64,000 bases of DNA from Pleomorphomonas sp. NRK KF1. Its GTDB lineage: Bacteria > Pseudomonadota > Alphaproteobacteria > Rhizobiales > Pleomorphomonadaceae. How positions within the stretch are numbered: position 1 is the first letter of the stretch; each line of letters starts with the position of its first letter. Of the stretch, positions 44,998-53,244 are shown one piece after another. The notes beneath the pieces are model-generated. The model made no database searches. It was not told the origin of the DNA and saw only the letters and a program-made list of their open reading frames with translations. The stretch is from contig NZ_JAMDLH010000001.1 of NCBI RefSeq assembly GCF_023721755.1, positions 372,001 through 436,000 of the forward strand, read 5' to 3'. The position numbers were made by a program, and so were the translations under genes.

Positions 44998-46788
44998 TCA
45001 GCGGACGGTGACGGTTGCCATGTCCTGCCCGTCTTCGCTCATCACGTGGGTAGAGCAGGCAAGGCATGGATCGAAGGAGTGCAGCGTCCTCAGAATCTCA
45101 AGCGGTTGCTCGGGATCGGCCATCGGCGTGTCGAGCAGCGCCGCCTCGAAGGCGCCGATGTTCCCCTCGGGATCGCGCGGCGAGCCGTTCCATGTGGTGG
45201 GGACAACGGCCTGATAGTTGTCGATCTTGCCGTCCTTGATCTTGATCCAATGACCGAGCGCGCCGCGCGGCGCCTCGGTGAAACCGACGCCCTTCGCCTC
45301 CTTCGGCCAGGTGTCCGGCGTCCACTTGTCGGTATTGGCGGTGGAAAGGTCGCCTGCCTTGATGTTGGCGACGAGCTTGTCCTGGAAGTAGCGCAGTTCG
45401 CGCGCCGCCCATTGGCATTCGAGGGCCCGTGCGGCCGTGCGGCCTAGCGTCGAGAATAGCGCGGTGAGCGGCAGGCCGAGGTCGGTGAGCAGCTTGTCGA
45501 CCGGTTCCTTGAATTCGGCCTTGCCTTGGGCGTAGCCGATGACGTAGCGGGCCAGCGGTCCCACTTCGACGGCGTGGCCCTTCCAGCGTGGCGACTTGAT
45601 GAAGGAGTATTTCGCCGCTTCGTCCAGCGCCTCGATGTTCGTCTTGGTGCCGCGTGCGTTGGGGCCGAGCTCGAAATGCGGCTCGGTGACGCCGTCCCAG
45701 GGATGCAGCCCCTTGGTCTCGTCGGGGTACTTGTACCAGGAGTGGGTGACGAACTCCTGCACCTCGTCCGGGTTGCCGAGGTCGATCGGATGGATCTCGT
45801 CGAGCTTGCCGTTGAGGATGACGCCGCGCGGCAGCTTGAGTGAAGCATCCGAATAGTCGTTGGCGTGCTCGGGAATGTCGCCGTAGCTCATCACCGAGGT
45901 CGACGACAGGCCACCGCCGTGCAGCCAGTCCTTGTAGAAGGAACCGATGGCCTTGAGGTCAGGCAGGTAGACCTGCTCGGTGAAGGCGATCGTCTGATCG
46001 ATGATCGACGAGACCAGGTTGAGCCGCTCCATGTTGATGGCGCCGACGGCGCCGGTGCCGTCCACGTTGATCGGCGAGGGAACGCCGCCCACCAGCCAGT
46101 TGGGATGCGGGTTCTTGCCGCCGTAGATGGTGTGAATCTTGACGATTTCCTTCTGGAAGTCGAGCGCTTCCAGATAATGGGCCACGGCCATCAGGTTGGC
46201 TTCGGGCGGCAGCTTGTAGGCGGCATGTCCCCAGTAGCCATTCTTGAACGGGCCGAGCTGTCCGCTTTCGACGAATTTCTTGAGACGCCCCTGCAGATCG
46301 CGGAAATAGCCGGGCGAGGAGAGTGGCCAATCGGAAATAGACTGTGCGAGTGCACTGGTTGCCTTTGGGTCGGCCGACAGCGCCGACACCACGTCTACCC
46401 AGTCGAGCGCGTGCAGATGGTAGAAGTGGACGAGGTGATCATGCACCTGAAGCGTCAGCTGCATGATGTTTCGGATCGAGTTGGCGTTCTCGGGAATGTT
46501 TATGCCGAGCGCGTTTTCGACGGCTCGTACCGAGGTCAGCGCGTGTGTGCCCGTGCAGACGCCGCAGATGCGCTCGGTGAAGGCCCAGGCGTCGCGCGGG
46601 TCCCGGCCCTTCAGGATAACCTCGATGCCTCGCCACATGGTGCCGGTGGAAACGGCGTTGCGGATGACGTTGTCGGCGTCGACGTTCACCTCGACGCGCA
46701 TGTGACCCTCAATGCGCGTGACCGGATCGACGACGATGCGACGGCCGGCATTGTCGAGCTTGAAGCCGTTGGGGGTTTCGATGCCCAT
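44998..46788 (-). CDS. hupL: Uptake [NiFe] hydrogenase large subunit
   Basis: A catalytic subunit of 596 residues that oxidises H2. All four Ni-Fe ligands are present: RICGVC (Cys75, Cys78) and DPCLAC (Cys575, Cys578), followed by His581, the protease cleavage point. The 15 residues after His581 are the removable tail. The N-terminal [14 protein letters not shown] signature is also intact. It lies 60 bp downstream of hupS. Together with HupS it is exported folded through the Tat pathway. Confidence 0.98.
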   Translation of the reverse strand: MGIETPNGFKLDNAGRRIVVDPVTRIEGHMRVEVNVDADNVIRNAVSTGTMWRGIEVILKGRDPRDAWAFTERICGVCTGTHALTSVRAVENALGINIPENANSIRNIMQLTLQVHDHLVHFYHLHALDWVDVVSALSADPKATSALAQSISDWPLSSPGYFRDLQGRLKKFVESGQLGPFKNGYWGHAAYKLPPEANLMAVAHYLEALDFQKEIVKIHTIYGGKNPHPNWLVGGVPSPINVDGTGAVGAINMERLNLVSSIIDQTIAFTEQVYLPDLKAIGSFYKDWLHGGGLSSTSVMSYGDIPEHANDYSDASLKLPRGVILNGKLDEIHPIDLGNPDEVQEFVTHSWYKYPDETKGLHPWDGVTEPHFELGPNARGTKTNIEALDEAAKYSFIKSPRWKGHAVEVGPLARYVIGYAQGKAEFKEPVDKLLTDLGLPLTALFSTLGRTAARALECQWAARELRYFQDKLVANIKAGDLSTANTDKWTPDTWPKEAKGVGFTEAPRGALGHWIKIKDGKIDNYQAVVPTTWNGSPRDPEGNIGAFEAALLDTPMADPEQPLEILRTLHSFDPCLACSTHVMSEDGQDMATVTVR

Positions 46789-46848
46789 GGAAAAGTGTCC
46801 CGTTCATGTGAGGGCCGGCGGAGCGCTGGGCGCCCGCGCGCCGGGCTG

Positions 46849-47946
46849 TTACTGCTGATCGTTGCGACGATGGGGGTCGTGCTTGCTGGTGAGGCGCTTC
46901 ACCGCCGTCGCGGCCGTGTGGACGGCCACGCCGCCGATCACCGCGCCGGTTGCCAGAAGACCGATCTGATCGGCCGTGGCCTCGACGCCAAATTGCCGGA
47001 TGGTGGTCAGGCGGTCGTAGAACGACCCCTTGTCCCAGAAGCCGTCTTCGGAACAACCGATACAGCCGTGACCCGATTGGATGGGGAAGGAGACTCCGCC
47101 GTTCCAGCGCACCGTCGAACAGGCGTTGTAGGTAGTCGGTCCCTTGCAGCCCACCTTGTAGAGGCAGTAGCCCTTGCGGGCGCTCTCGTCGTCCCAGCTC
47201 TCGACGAACTGGCCGGCATCGAAATGCGGGCGACGATAGCACTTGTCGTGGATGCGCTGCGAATAGAACATCTTCGGCCGCCCCTGGCGGTCGAGCTCGG
47301 GCATCTTGCCGAAGGTTAGGATGTAGCTGATGACGCCGGTCATCACCTCGGCAATCGGCGGGCAGCCGGGCACCTTGATGATCGGCTTGTCGCGGATCAC
47401 CTTGTCGATTGGTACCGCCTGAGTCGGGTTGGGCTTGGCCGCCTGCACGCAACCCCAGGACGCACAGGCGCCCCAGGCGATCACCGCCATGGCGTCGCCG
47501 GCCATCTCCTTCAGCTTCTCGACGAACGGACGGCCGCCGTCGATGCAGTACATGCCGTCTTCGTTGAGCGGCGGATTGCCTTCCACGGCGAGGATGTAGC
47601 CGCCTTTGTACTTTTCGCGGGTTTCCTGGAGGATAGCCTCGGCCTGATGGCCGGCGGCGGCCATCAGAGTGTCGTCATAGTCGAGAGAGATCATCGACAG
47701 GATGACGTCCTTGGCCAGCGGATGAGCCGAGCGGATGAAGCTTTCCGAGCAGCAGGTACATTCTAGCCCGTGCATCCAGATGACGGGGATGCGCGGCTTG
47801 GTTTCCAGGGCCCGGGCCATCTGGGTGGCCGCCACCGGGCCAAGCCCGAGACTCGCCGCCGTCAGATTGCAGAATTTGACAAAGCTCCGTCGCGTGATCC
47901 CCTGCCTCCGGATCACGTCGTAAAAGGTCTCGGTCGCCGAACCCAT
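46849..47946 (-). CDS. hupS: Uptake [NiFe] hydrogenase small subunit, oxygen-tolerant type
   Basis: A 365-residue electron-transfer subunit with three Fe-S clusters. A twin-arginine signal ([16 protein letters not shown], residues 17-32) directs export. The proximal cluster region reads [10 protein letters not shown] (Cys63, 65, 66), [12 protein letters not shown] (Cys161, 166) and PGCPP (Cys195). That is six cysteines, including the two extra ones (65 and 166) that define oxygen-tolerant group 1d enzymes such as E. coli Hya. A C-terminal hydrophobic helix (about 330-350) anchors it to the membrane. First gene of the hup-hyp operon. Confidence 0.97.
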   Translation of the reverse strand: MGSATETFYDVIRRQGITRRSFVKFCNLTAASLGLGPVAATQMARALETKPRIPVIWMHGLECTCCSESFIRSAHPLAKDVILSMISLDYDDTLMAAAGHQAEAILQETREKYKGGYILAVEGNPPLNEDGMYCIDGGRPFVEKLKEMAGDAMAVIAWGACASWGCVQAAKPNPTQAVPIDKVIRDKPIIKVPGCPPIAEVMTGVISYILTFGKMPELDRQGRPKMFYSQRIHDKCYRRPHFDAGQFVESWDDESARKGYCLYKVGCKGPTTYNACSTVRWNGGVSFPIQSGHGCIGCSEDGFWDKGSFYDRLTTIRQFGVEATADQIGLLATGAVIGGVAVHTAATAVKRLTSKHDPHRRNDQQ

Positions 47947-48235
47947 GCTGTTCCCCCGAATAGCGAACCAATGCCGAAGACCGGTCGCTCAAGCGTCGGA
48001 AACGACGTCCTGCTCCGCGACTCGAGAACATTAGCAATCGCTCATGCTGCTTAGCCTTCAGTTCAGAATGGGTCCAGATCACAAATCGTAGTGATGACTA
48101 CACGAGCCGGGTTTTCGTCGTTGAAATAACGGGATAGTTTGAGAGTGAGCGGAACGGATAGGTGTCTTCCCGTATGGATCGGCGCCCGTGTGCGACTTTG
48201 TTCCGGCGAGCCCAGTACAACCAAGAGGTAAAGCG
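47947..48235. other. Divergent region between hupS and the ArsC-like gene; hup promoter region
   Basis: This region of nearly 290 bp should hold the promoter of the 14 kb hup-hyp operon on the minus strand. It contains a short inverted repeat (listed separately). A sigma-54 consensus is not convincingly present, and no gene is seen. Confidence 0.5.
48088..48101. promoter_or_regulatory. Inverted repeat GTAGT-N4-ACTAC upstream of hupS
   Basis: A perfect 5-bp inverted repeat with a 4-base spacer lies about 145 bp upstream of the hupS start, at operator-like spacing. Which regulator, if any, binds it is unknown. Confidence 0.3.
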
Positions 48236-48607
48236 ATGCCCATTACCGTCTATGGAATCAAGAACTGCAACACCATGAGAAAGGCTTTTGCCTGGCTCGA
48301 CCAACACGGCGTCGCCTACAGCTTTCATGACTACAAGAAGTCGGGCGTCACCGCTGACAAGCTTGCGAGCTGGGTGTCGCGCGCCGGAGGCTGGGAGCAC
48401 GTTGCCAACAAGAGCGGGCTCACGTTTCGCGGCCTGCCCGAAACCGCCAAGGCAAGCCTCGACGATCAACGCGCCATCGCCTTGATGATCGAAAAGCCGA
48501 GCATGATCCGCCGCCCGATCATCGAGGCCGATGGCGGCAAGCTGGTCATCGGCTTTTCGGACGAGTCCTTTACGGCAAGCTTCGATCCGTCCAATCCTGC
48601 ACCATAG
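48236..48607 (+). CDS. ArsC/Spx-family reductase (YffB-like)
   Basis: A 123-residue thioredoxin-fold protein of the ArsC/Spx superfamily. The N-terminal ITVYGIKNCNTMRKAFAWLDQHGVAY carries a single active-site-type Cys (CNTM instead of CxxC) and matches the YffB subgroup, which is usually called arsenate reductase-like but lacks proven arsenate activity. The start ATG follows an AGAGG ribosome site; an upstream frame start is less likely. Not in an arsenic operon here. The C-terminal FSDESFTASF block is typical of YffB. Confidence 0.88.
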   Translation: MPITVYGIKNCNTMRKAFAWLDQHGVAYSFHDYKKSGVTADKLASWVSRAGGWEHVANKSGLTFRGLPETAKASLDDQRAIALMIEKPSMIRRPIIEADGGKLVIGFSDESFTASFDPSNPAP

Positions 48608-48625
48608 GATTGGGGCGGACGTCGG

Positions 48626-50104
48626 TCAGGTGCCGCAGAAGGTCGCCATCACGCGATCTTCCGGGCGCGGTGGCAAGGCCAGATCCGCATCTTCCGGGCG
48701 ATCCTCGAACGGGCGCGTCACCGCCTGCAGCAGGCGAACATAGGGGGCGCCGTCGCTCCCGTCGATGATGGCATCGAGCGCCTTTTCCACTTGATGGTTG
48801 CGGGGAATGACTGCCGGATTGATCGCCCGCATGGCCGCGGCGGACTCGGCGGGGGAACGGCCGCCTGTTGCGAGCCGTGCCCGCCAGTTTGTCAGCCAGG
48901 GTTCGAGACCGGCGTTGCCGCCGAAAAGCGACAGGAAGGCTTCGGTATCGGCATCGGGGTCGGTCAGGTTGGCGAGACGGCGGAAGGTGAGGGTGAAGTC
49001 GGCCTTTCCAACCTGCATCAGCGAGAGCAGTTCGGTGACCAGCTCGCGGTCTCCACTACGCTCTTGGGCGATGCCAAGCTTTTCGAGAAACCGCCCGAAA
49101 TAGGCCGACTCGAACTTGCCGGCAAACCCGCTTAAACGCTCGACGACGATCTCAACCGCCTTGTCCCGGTCGTCGGAGAGGAGTGGCAACAGGCATTCTC
49201 CGAGCCGGGCGAGGTTCCATTGGGCGATTTGCGGCTGTCGTCCATAGGCATAACGCCCCTGCCTGTCGATGGAGCTCAGCGCCAGGTTTGGCTCATAGGC
49301 GTCCAGGAAAGCGCATGGGCCGTAATCGATGGTCTCGCCGGAGATCGCCATGTTGTCGGTGTTCATCACGCCGTGGATGAAACCGACGGACAGCCAAAGC
49401 GCGATCAGCCGGGCTTGTCGCTGGACGACGCTCTCGAAAAGCGCGGCATAAGGGGCGTCGCTGCCGGAGATGTCGGGATAGAGCCGCTCGATTACGTAAT
49501 CGGCGAGGCGGCGGACGCCATCCACGTCGGAACGATGGGCGAAATACTGGAAGGTGCCGACTCGGACGTGACTTGTCGCAACGCGGGTCAACACGGCGCC
49601 CGGAAGAGGGCGTTCGCGCAGAACCGTCTCGCCGGTGGCGACGGCAGCCAGAGAACGGGTCGTCGGGATGCCGAACGCCGCCATCGCTTCGCTGATCAGG
49701 TATTCCCGGAGTACGGGCCCAACCGCCGCCTTGCCGTCGCCGCGTCGTGAGAAAGCCGTTCGACCGGAGCCTTTCAGCTGCAGATCCAGGCGCCGGCCAT
49801 CGCGGGCGATCAATTCGCCGAGCAGCAAGGCCCGGCCGTCGCCGAGCGCGGGTACGAAATGGCCGAACTGATGGCCGGCATAGGCAAGGGCAATGGGATC
49901 GGCCCCCTCCGGCACTGCAGCGCCCGACAACGCGGCGACGCCCTCGGGCGAGGCAAGCGCCTCAGGGTCGAGACCAAGTTCCGCCGCGAGCGTCGTGTTG
50001 AGGACCAGCAACCCCGGAGAGGGAGCCGGTTCCGGCCGGACCCGCTCGTAGAAGCGGGGAGGCAGACGGGCGTAGCTGTTGTCGAATGCGATCGCGAGCG
50101 GCAA
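48626..50104 (-). CDS. selO: SelO protein adenylyltransferase (YdiU/UPF0061)
   Basis: A pseudokinase-fold enzyme of about 492 residues that attaches AMP to proteins, linked to redox stress. Conserved parts are FDNSYARLPPRFYERV, AYAGHQFGHFVPALGDGRALLLGE, LQLKGSGRTAFSRRGDGKA and NTDNMAISGETIDYGPCAFLD (metal-binding Asn/Asp). I place the start at TTG 50104, because GAGGAG (50111-50116 on the opposite strand text) lies exactly 6 bases before it and family members begin near FDNSYARLP. The frame also extends to a GTG at 50161 without a good ribosome site. Confidence 0.88.
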   Translation of the reverse strand: MPLAIAFDNSYARLPPRFYERVRPEPAPSPGLLVLNTTLAAELGLDPEALASPEGVAALSGAAVPEGADPIALAYAGHQFGHFVPALGDGRALLLGELIARDGRRLDLQLKGSGRTAFSRRGDGKAAVGPVLREYLISEAMAAFGIPTTRSLAAVATGETVLRERPLPGAVLTRVATSHVRVGTFQYFAHRSDVDGVRRLADYVIERLYPDISGSDAPYAALFESVVQRQARLIALWLSVGFIHGVMNTDNMAISGETIDYGPCAFLDAYEPNLALSSIDRQGRYAYGRQPQIAQWNLARLGECLLPLLSDDRDKAVEIVVERLSGFAGKFESAYFGRFLEKLGIAQERSGDRELVTELLSLMQVGKADFTLTFRRLANLTDPDADTEAFLSLFGGNAGLEPWLTNWRARLATGGRSPAESAAAMRAINPAVIPRNHQVEKALDAIIDGSDGAPYVRLLQAVTRPFEDRPEDADLALPPRPEDRVMATFCGT

Positions 50105-50877
50105 GAACGGCTCCTCGAATCCCAACCATCGGCGACGGTCTTGGCAACGTGGGGCGGTCACCGGACGGTTGGCCGGCTCATGGGTATTCTACGTAGAGTT
50201 CTGGGCGTCACACCGCAAGGGGGCTACTCGCCACAAGCCGGTTTGATCGGCATTCTGATCAACAAAGTGGATAGAACAGAATCAGTCAGTTAAGCGAAAA
50301 TGATAAACAGGAATAATAGACATCGAGTAGTTTTTACTTTGATGAGTAACTTCAATAAAGGTCTATAACATATTGAAAAATATATATTCATAGGCCGGGC
50401 CGGCTGAAAGGGGCGCTAGGCTTGTGGCTGAGAAACGGTGCATGGAGCGAACGTGGCTATCCCACCCCACCTCGCAGCCGATTCCGTATCCTTGCACCGC
50501 TCTCTGGCCCAGGCGCGGAAGAGCCTTGGCCGGAATCGTTATCCTGCGGTTGGGCGTTGTCTGGGGCAAGATGTGAGACCAGCCGAGGAGTCGGGTCCGA
50601 AAGGTTACGCGATTGCGCCAAGCCACAGTCTTGGGGTAGCGACGGCTGTGTTGAATCCGCAACAGGACCATCAAACTCGCGAAATCAGAAATCGTTAGGC
50701 ATAAATTGCCCCTATTCAGCCATAAACGAACCTGACCTTATCGCTGTATAACAAGCGTGGGAAAGCGTGGGTGGCAGCCGTTGCCAAGCGTCCTTGTCCC
50801 ACGGAAGGTTCGTGGATGGCGCGATGCTCAGGCATCGCTGGCCGGAAAGCGGGCGGGGCGGAACGCCGAGAGTGAAC
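50105..50877. other. Gene-poor stretch with an AT-rich island
   Basis: About 770 bp without a supportable gene. Bases 50270-50395 are strikingly AT-rich for this chromosome (runs such as TAACATATTGAAAAATATATATTC), followed by ordinary-GC sequence with short overlapping frames that lack ribosome sites and resemble nothing I know. It could hold a promoter or small RNA, or be the remnant of a lost gene or mobile element; nothing in it proves which. Confidence 0.45.
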
Positions 50878-51771
50878 ATGTCGGGTGTCTGTGTCAGAAA
50901 CGTCTGCAAGGTTTCCCTCGCCCTGTCTCTGGGCGTGATGTTCGGCTCGCAGGCCTTGGCCTTCGATCCGCAATCCGCCGCGAGGCAGGATGCGTGTTGC
51001 GATGCCGCCACTATGTCCACGCTGCGCGAGGCGACCCGGGCCTATTACTCGGGTGACAAACGCGAAGCGGTCACCGGCCTTCTCGCCGCGGCCCAGAGCG
51101 GTCACCCCGCCGCGCAGTGGAAGCTCGGCCGCATGTACGCCAAGGGTGACGGCGTCGCCGAAGACGACATGAAGGCCTTCGAGTTCTTCAGCCAGTTGAT
51201 TTCGGCCCACGGCGAGGACTCGCCGTCTTCTCCGGATGCGCCTTTCGTTTCAAGCGCCTTCGTCGAGGTGGGGTCCTACTATCTGACTGGAATAGCCGAC
51301 ACGGCTATCGTTCCCAACGTCAATCGCGCCCGAGAGATCTTTACCTACGCCGCGTCCTATTTCGGCGACGCGCTTGCCCAGTTGAAGCTCGGATCCATGT
51401 ATCTCGACGGTGTCGGTGTGGATCAGGATCCTCGTCAAGCCGCCCGATGGTTCTTGCTTGCCGCGCGCAAGGGGCAGGTCGACGCTCAGGCCAAGCTCGG
51501 CGAGATGCTGGTCAAGGGCGACCAGATCGAGCCCAATCCGGTGCACGGCCTGATGTGGCTGACCATTGCCCTGAAGCGCGCCGAACTCATGCATCACGAC
51601 GACGCGGCGATCCGTGCCGCACATGAAGAGGCCTTCTCGCTGGCGAGCGAGGATGAGCGCCGCAAGGCCATCGCTCTGGCCGATCAGTGGCTGATGGACA
51701 ACGACGCCGCTTTTGCCCAGGCTTATGCCGCCCCTTCGGAACGCCCGATCGAAGCTTCGGCAACGCGCTGA
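50878..51771 (+). CDS. exoR: ExoR-like periplasmic SEL1-repeat regulator
   Basis: A 297-residue secreted protein with an N-terminal signal peptide (VCKVSLALSLGVMFGSQALAF) and SEL1-type repeats, e.g. HPAAQWKLGRMYAKGDGVAEDD and ALAQLKLGSMYLDGVGVDQDP. Layout and sequence resemble rhizobial ExoR, a periplasmic protein that restrains the ExoS-ChvI two-component system controlling exopolysaccharide, motility and acid response. ATG 50878 follows GAGAG. exoS/chvI are not in this window. Other SEL1 proteins are possible, so the name is moderately certain. Confidence 0.78.
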   Translation: MSGVCVRNVCKVSLALSLGVMFGSQALAFDPQSAARQDACCDAATMSTLREATRAYYSGDKREAVTGLLAAAQSGHPAAQWKLGRMYAKGDGVAEDDMKAFEFFSQLISAHGEDSPSSPDAPFVSSAFVEVGSYYLTGIADTAIVPNVNRAREIFTYAASYFGDALAQLKLGSMYLDGVGVDQDPRQAARWFLLAARKGQVDAQAKLGEMLVKGDQIEPNPVHGLMWLTIALKRAELMHHDDAAIRAAHEEAFSLASEDERRKAIALADQWLMDNDAAFAQAYAAPSERPIEASATR

Positions 51772-51849
51772 GCCTTTCCTTGGCCGGAGTGGCGTCGGCC
51801 GCGTCACCGTGACGATTCTTGCTTGGTGCTCTGGCAGTGAACTTCGACG

Positions 51850-52632
51850 TCAGAGTCTGAGTTCCACGACGACCGGCACGTGATCGGACGGCTTCTCCCA
51901 GTCTCGAACCTCATCCTCGACTTCCACGCCGGCGATTCGATCGGCGGCCTGGGGGGACGCCAGGATATGGTCGATCCTTATGCCCCAGTTCCGTTGGCGG
52001 GCGCCGGCCTGATAGTCCCAGAAGGTGTAGCGGCCGTCTCGATCGTCGACGGCTCGCAGGGCATCGGTCCAGCCTAGGTTGACGATGGATCTGAACGCGG
52101 CGCGGCTCTTCGGCAAGAAAAGTGCATCGCCCGCCCAGACAGCTGGGTCGTGGCAATCACGCGGCTCGGGAATGATGTTGTAGTCTCCGCAGAGCAGAGT
52201 GGCCTCCTCAAGCGCGAGCAGTGCTGCCGAGTAGCGCCTGAGACGCTCCATCCAGGCGAGCTTGTAGACATACTTGTCGGTATCGGGAGGATTGCCGTTG
52301 GGCAGGTAGATCGAGGCGACGCGCAGGCTGCCGGTGGGGATGGATACGACCGCCTCGATGTAGCGCGACTGAACGTCGCCGTCGTCACCCGGCAAACCGC
52401 ACCGAACCTCGTCAAGCGGCAGAAGCGACAGCAGCGCCACGCCGTTGAATCCTTTCTGGCCGTGCAGGGCAACGTTGTAGCCGAGCCGTTCGAACACCTC
52501 CGTCGGGAATGCCTCGTCGACGCACTTGATCTCCTGAAGACAGACGATATCGGGCCGGCTCTTCTCCAGCCAGGCCGAAGCAGCTTCGACACGCGCCCGG
52601 ACACCGTTGATATTCCATGTGGCAACGCGCAT
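51850..52632 (-). CDS. xthA: Exodeoxyribonuclease III (AP endonuclease)
   Basis: A 260-residue Mg-dependent nuclease of base-excision repair. Catalytic motifs are all in place: ATWNINGVRAR, CLQEIKC (metal-binding Glu), IYLPNGN, LCGDYNIIPEP, WTDALRA, RIDHILAS and the C-terminal SDHVPVVVEL with the active His. ATG 52632 has GGAGGAG at proper spacing; the open frame continues 22 codons upstream without support. Confidence 0.95.
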   Translation of the reverse strand: MRVATWNINGVRARVEAASAWLEKSRPDIVCLQEIKCVDEAFPTEVFERLGYNVALHGQKGFNGVALLSLLPLDEVRCGLPGDDGDVQSRYIEAVVSIPTGSLRVASIYLPNGNPPDTDKYVYKLAWMERLRRYSAALLALEEATLLCGDYNIIPEPRDCHDPAVWAGDALFLPKSRAAFRSIVNLGWTDALRAVDDRDGRYTFWDYQAGARQRNWGIRIDHILASPQAADRIAGVEVEDEVRDWEKPSDHVPVVVELRL

Positions 52633-52752
52633 TCGAACTCCTCCGGCCCGCCGTTTTGGCGCCGACTCCACCGCCGCGCCCTTGGGAATCCTTCTCACAC
52701 GCCCGTGAACGTTACAAGAACTATTGTATTTTGATCTAGGTTAAGGGCACGC

Positions 52753-52781
52753 TTGACTCGCGAACAAATATAGAACAATAT
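52753..52781 (+). promoter_or_regulatory. Candidate promoter for the small membrane protein gene
   Basis: TTGACT (52753-52758) and CAATAT (52776-52781) are 17 bases apart and sit 30 bases ahead of the ATG at 52811, in an AT-rich stretch. A good housekeeping promoter match. Confidence 0.6.
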
Positions 52782-52810
52782 GAGTTCCAACACGGAACGT
52801 GGAGGCGAGG

Positions 52811-53113
52811 ATGACTGTGATAAGTGCCAGGGTTTCCATCGGCGAGATCGAATGTGCGGTCGGTATCCGCTACAACCACGTGTCGTGTTGTGAGAACAAA
52901 AGGGGATCATTGCCGCGTGCAGGCTGGATTTTGCCTGGATTCTCGCCAGAAGAAGCGCCAACGGTGCGCGATTTTACGCGGTCGCCGCACGAGCGTCTTG
53001 CTTCGGCAATCGCCTCGGCGGCAATCGTCCGCGACGTGGCCGCCCTCGGCGCTCTGGTCCTGTTCGGCACCATGCTGGTGCTGGTGCTGAGTTCGGCCGA
53101 CATGCTGGTGTGA
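52811..53113 (+). CDS. Small hypothetical membrane protein, 100 aa
   Basis: A 100-residue protein with one clear hydrophobic helix at its C-terminal end (about 76-97, DVAALGALVLFGTMLVLVLSS). A soluble N-terminal part contains a CC pair (NHVSCCENKRG). GGAGGCGAGG directly precedes the ATG, and a good promoter lies just upstream, so expression is plausible. No family recognised. It may be a tail-anchored protein, the N-terminus facing the cytoplasm. It lies in the gap between xthA and dnaE. Confidence 0.6.
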   Translation: MTVISARVSIGEIECAVGIRYNHVSCCENKRGSLPRAGWILPGFSPEEAPTVRDFTRSPHERLASAIASAAIVRDVAALGALVLFGTMLVLVLSSADMLV

Positions 53114-53244
53114 GCCGCTGGATCGGGGTGGGGGTTTTCCACAAGGTGGCTGTTCCGTCAGGAAAACACTCCGATCGTCAGACCGGATGGGATAGCCTGT
53201 TGGCGCCGATCCGACCGTCTTGAGGGTCGGCCTCCAACCGGAAC

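Noticed and set aside
48031-48050. A possible reversed sigma-54 element (AGCAATCGCTCATGC) upstream of hupS
   Set aside because: The spacing between the two conserved dinucleotides is one base too long and the -24 half lacks GG.
50422-50751. Short open frames on both strands after the AT-rich island
   Set aside because: No ribosome site, no family resemblance, and several frames overlap each other; not called as genes.
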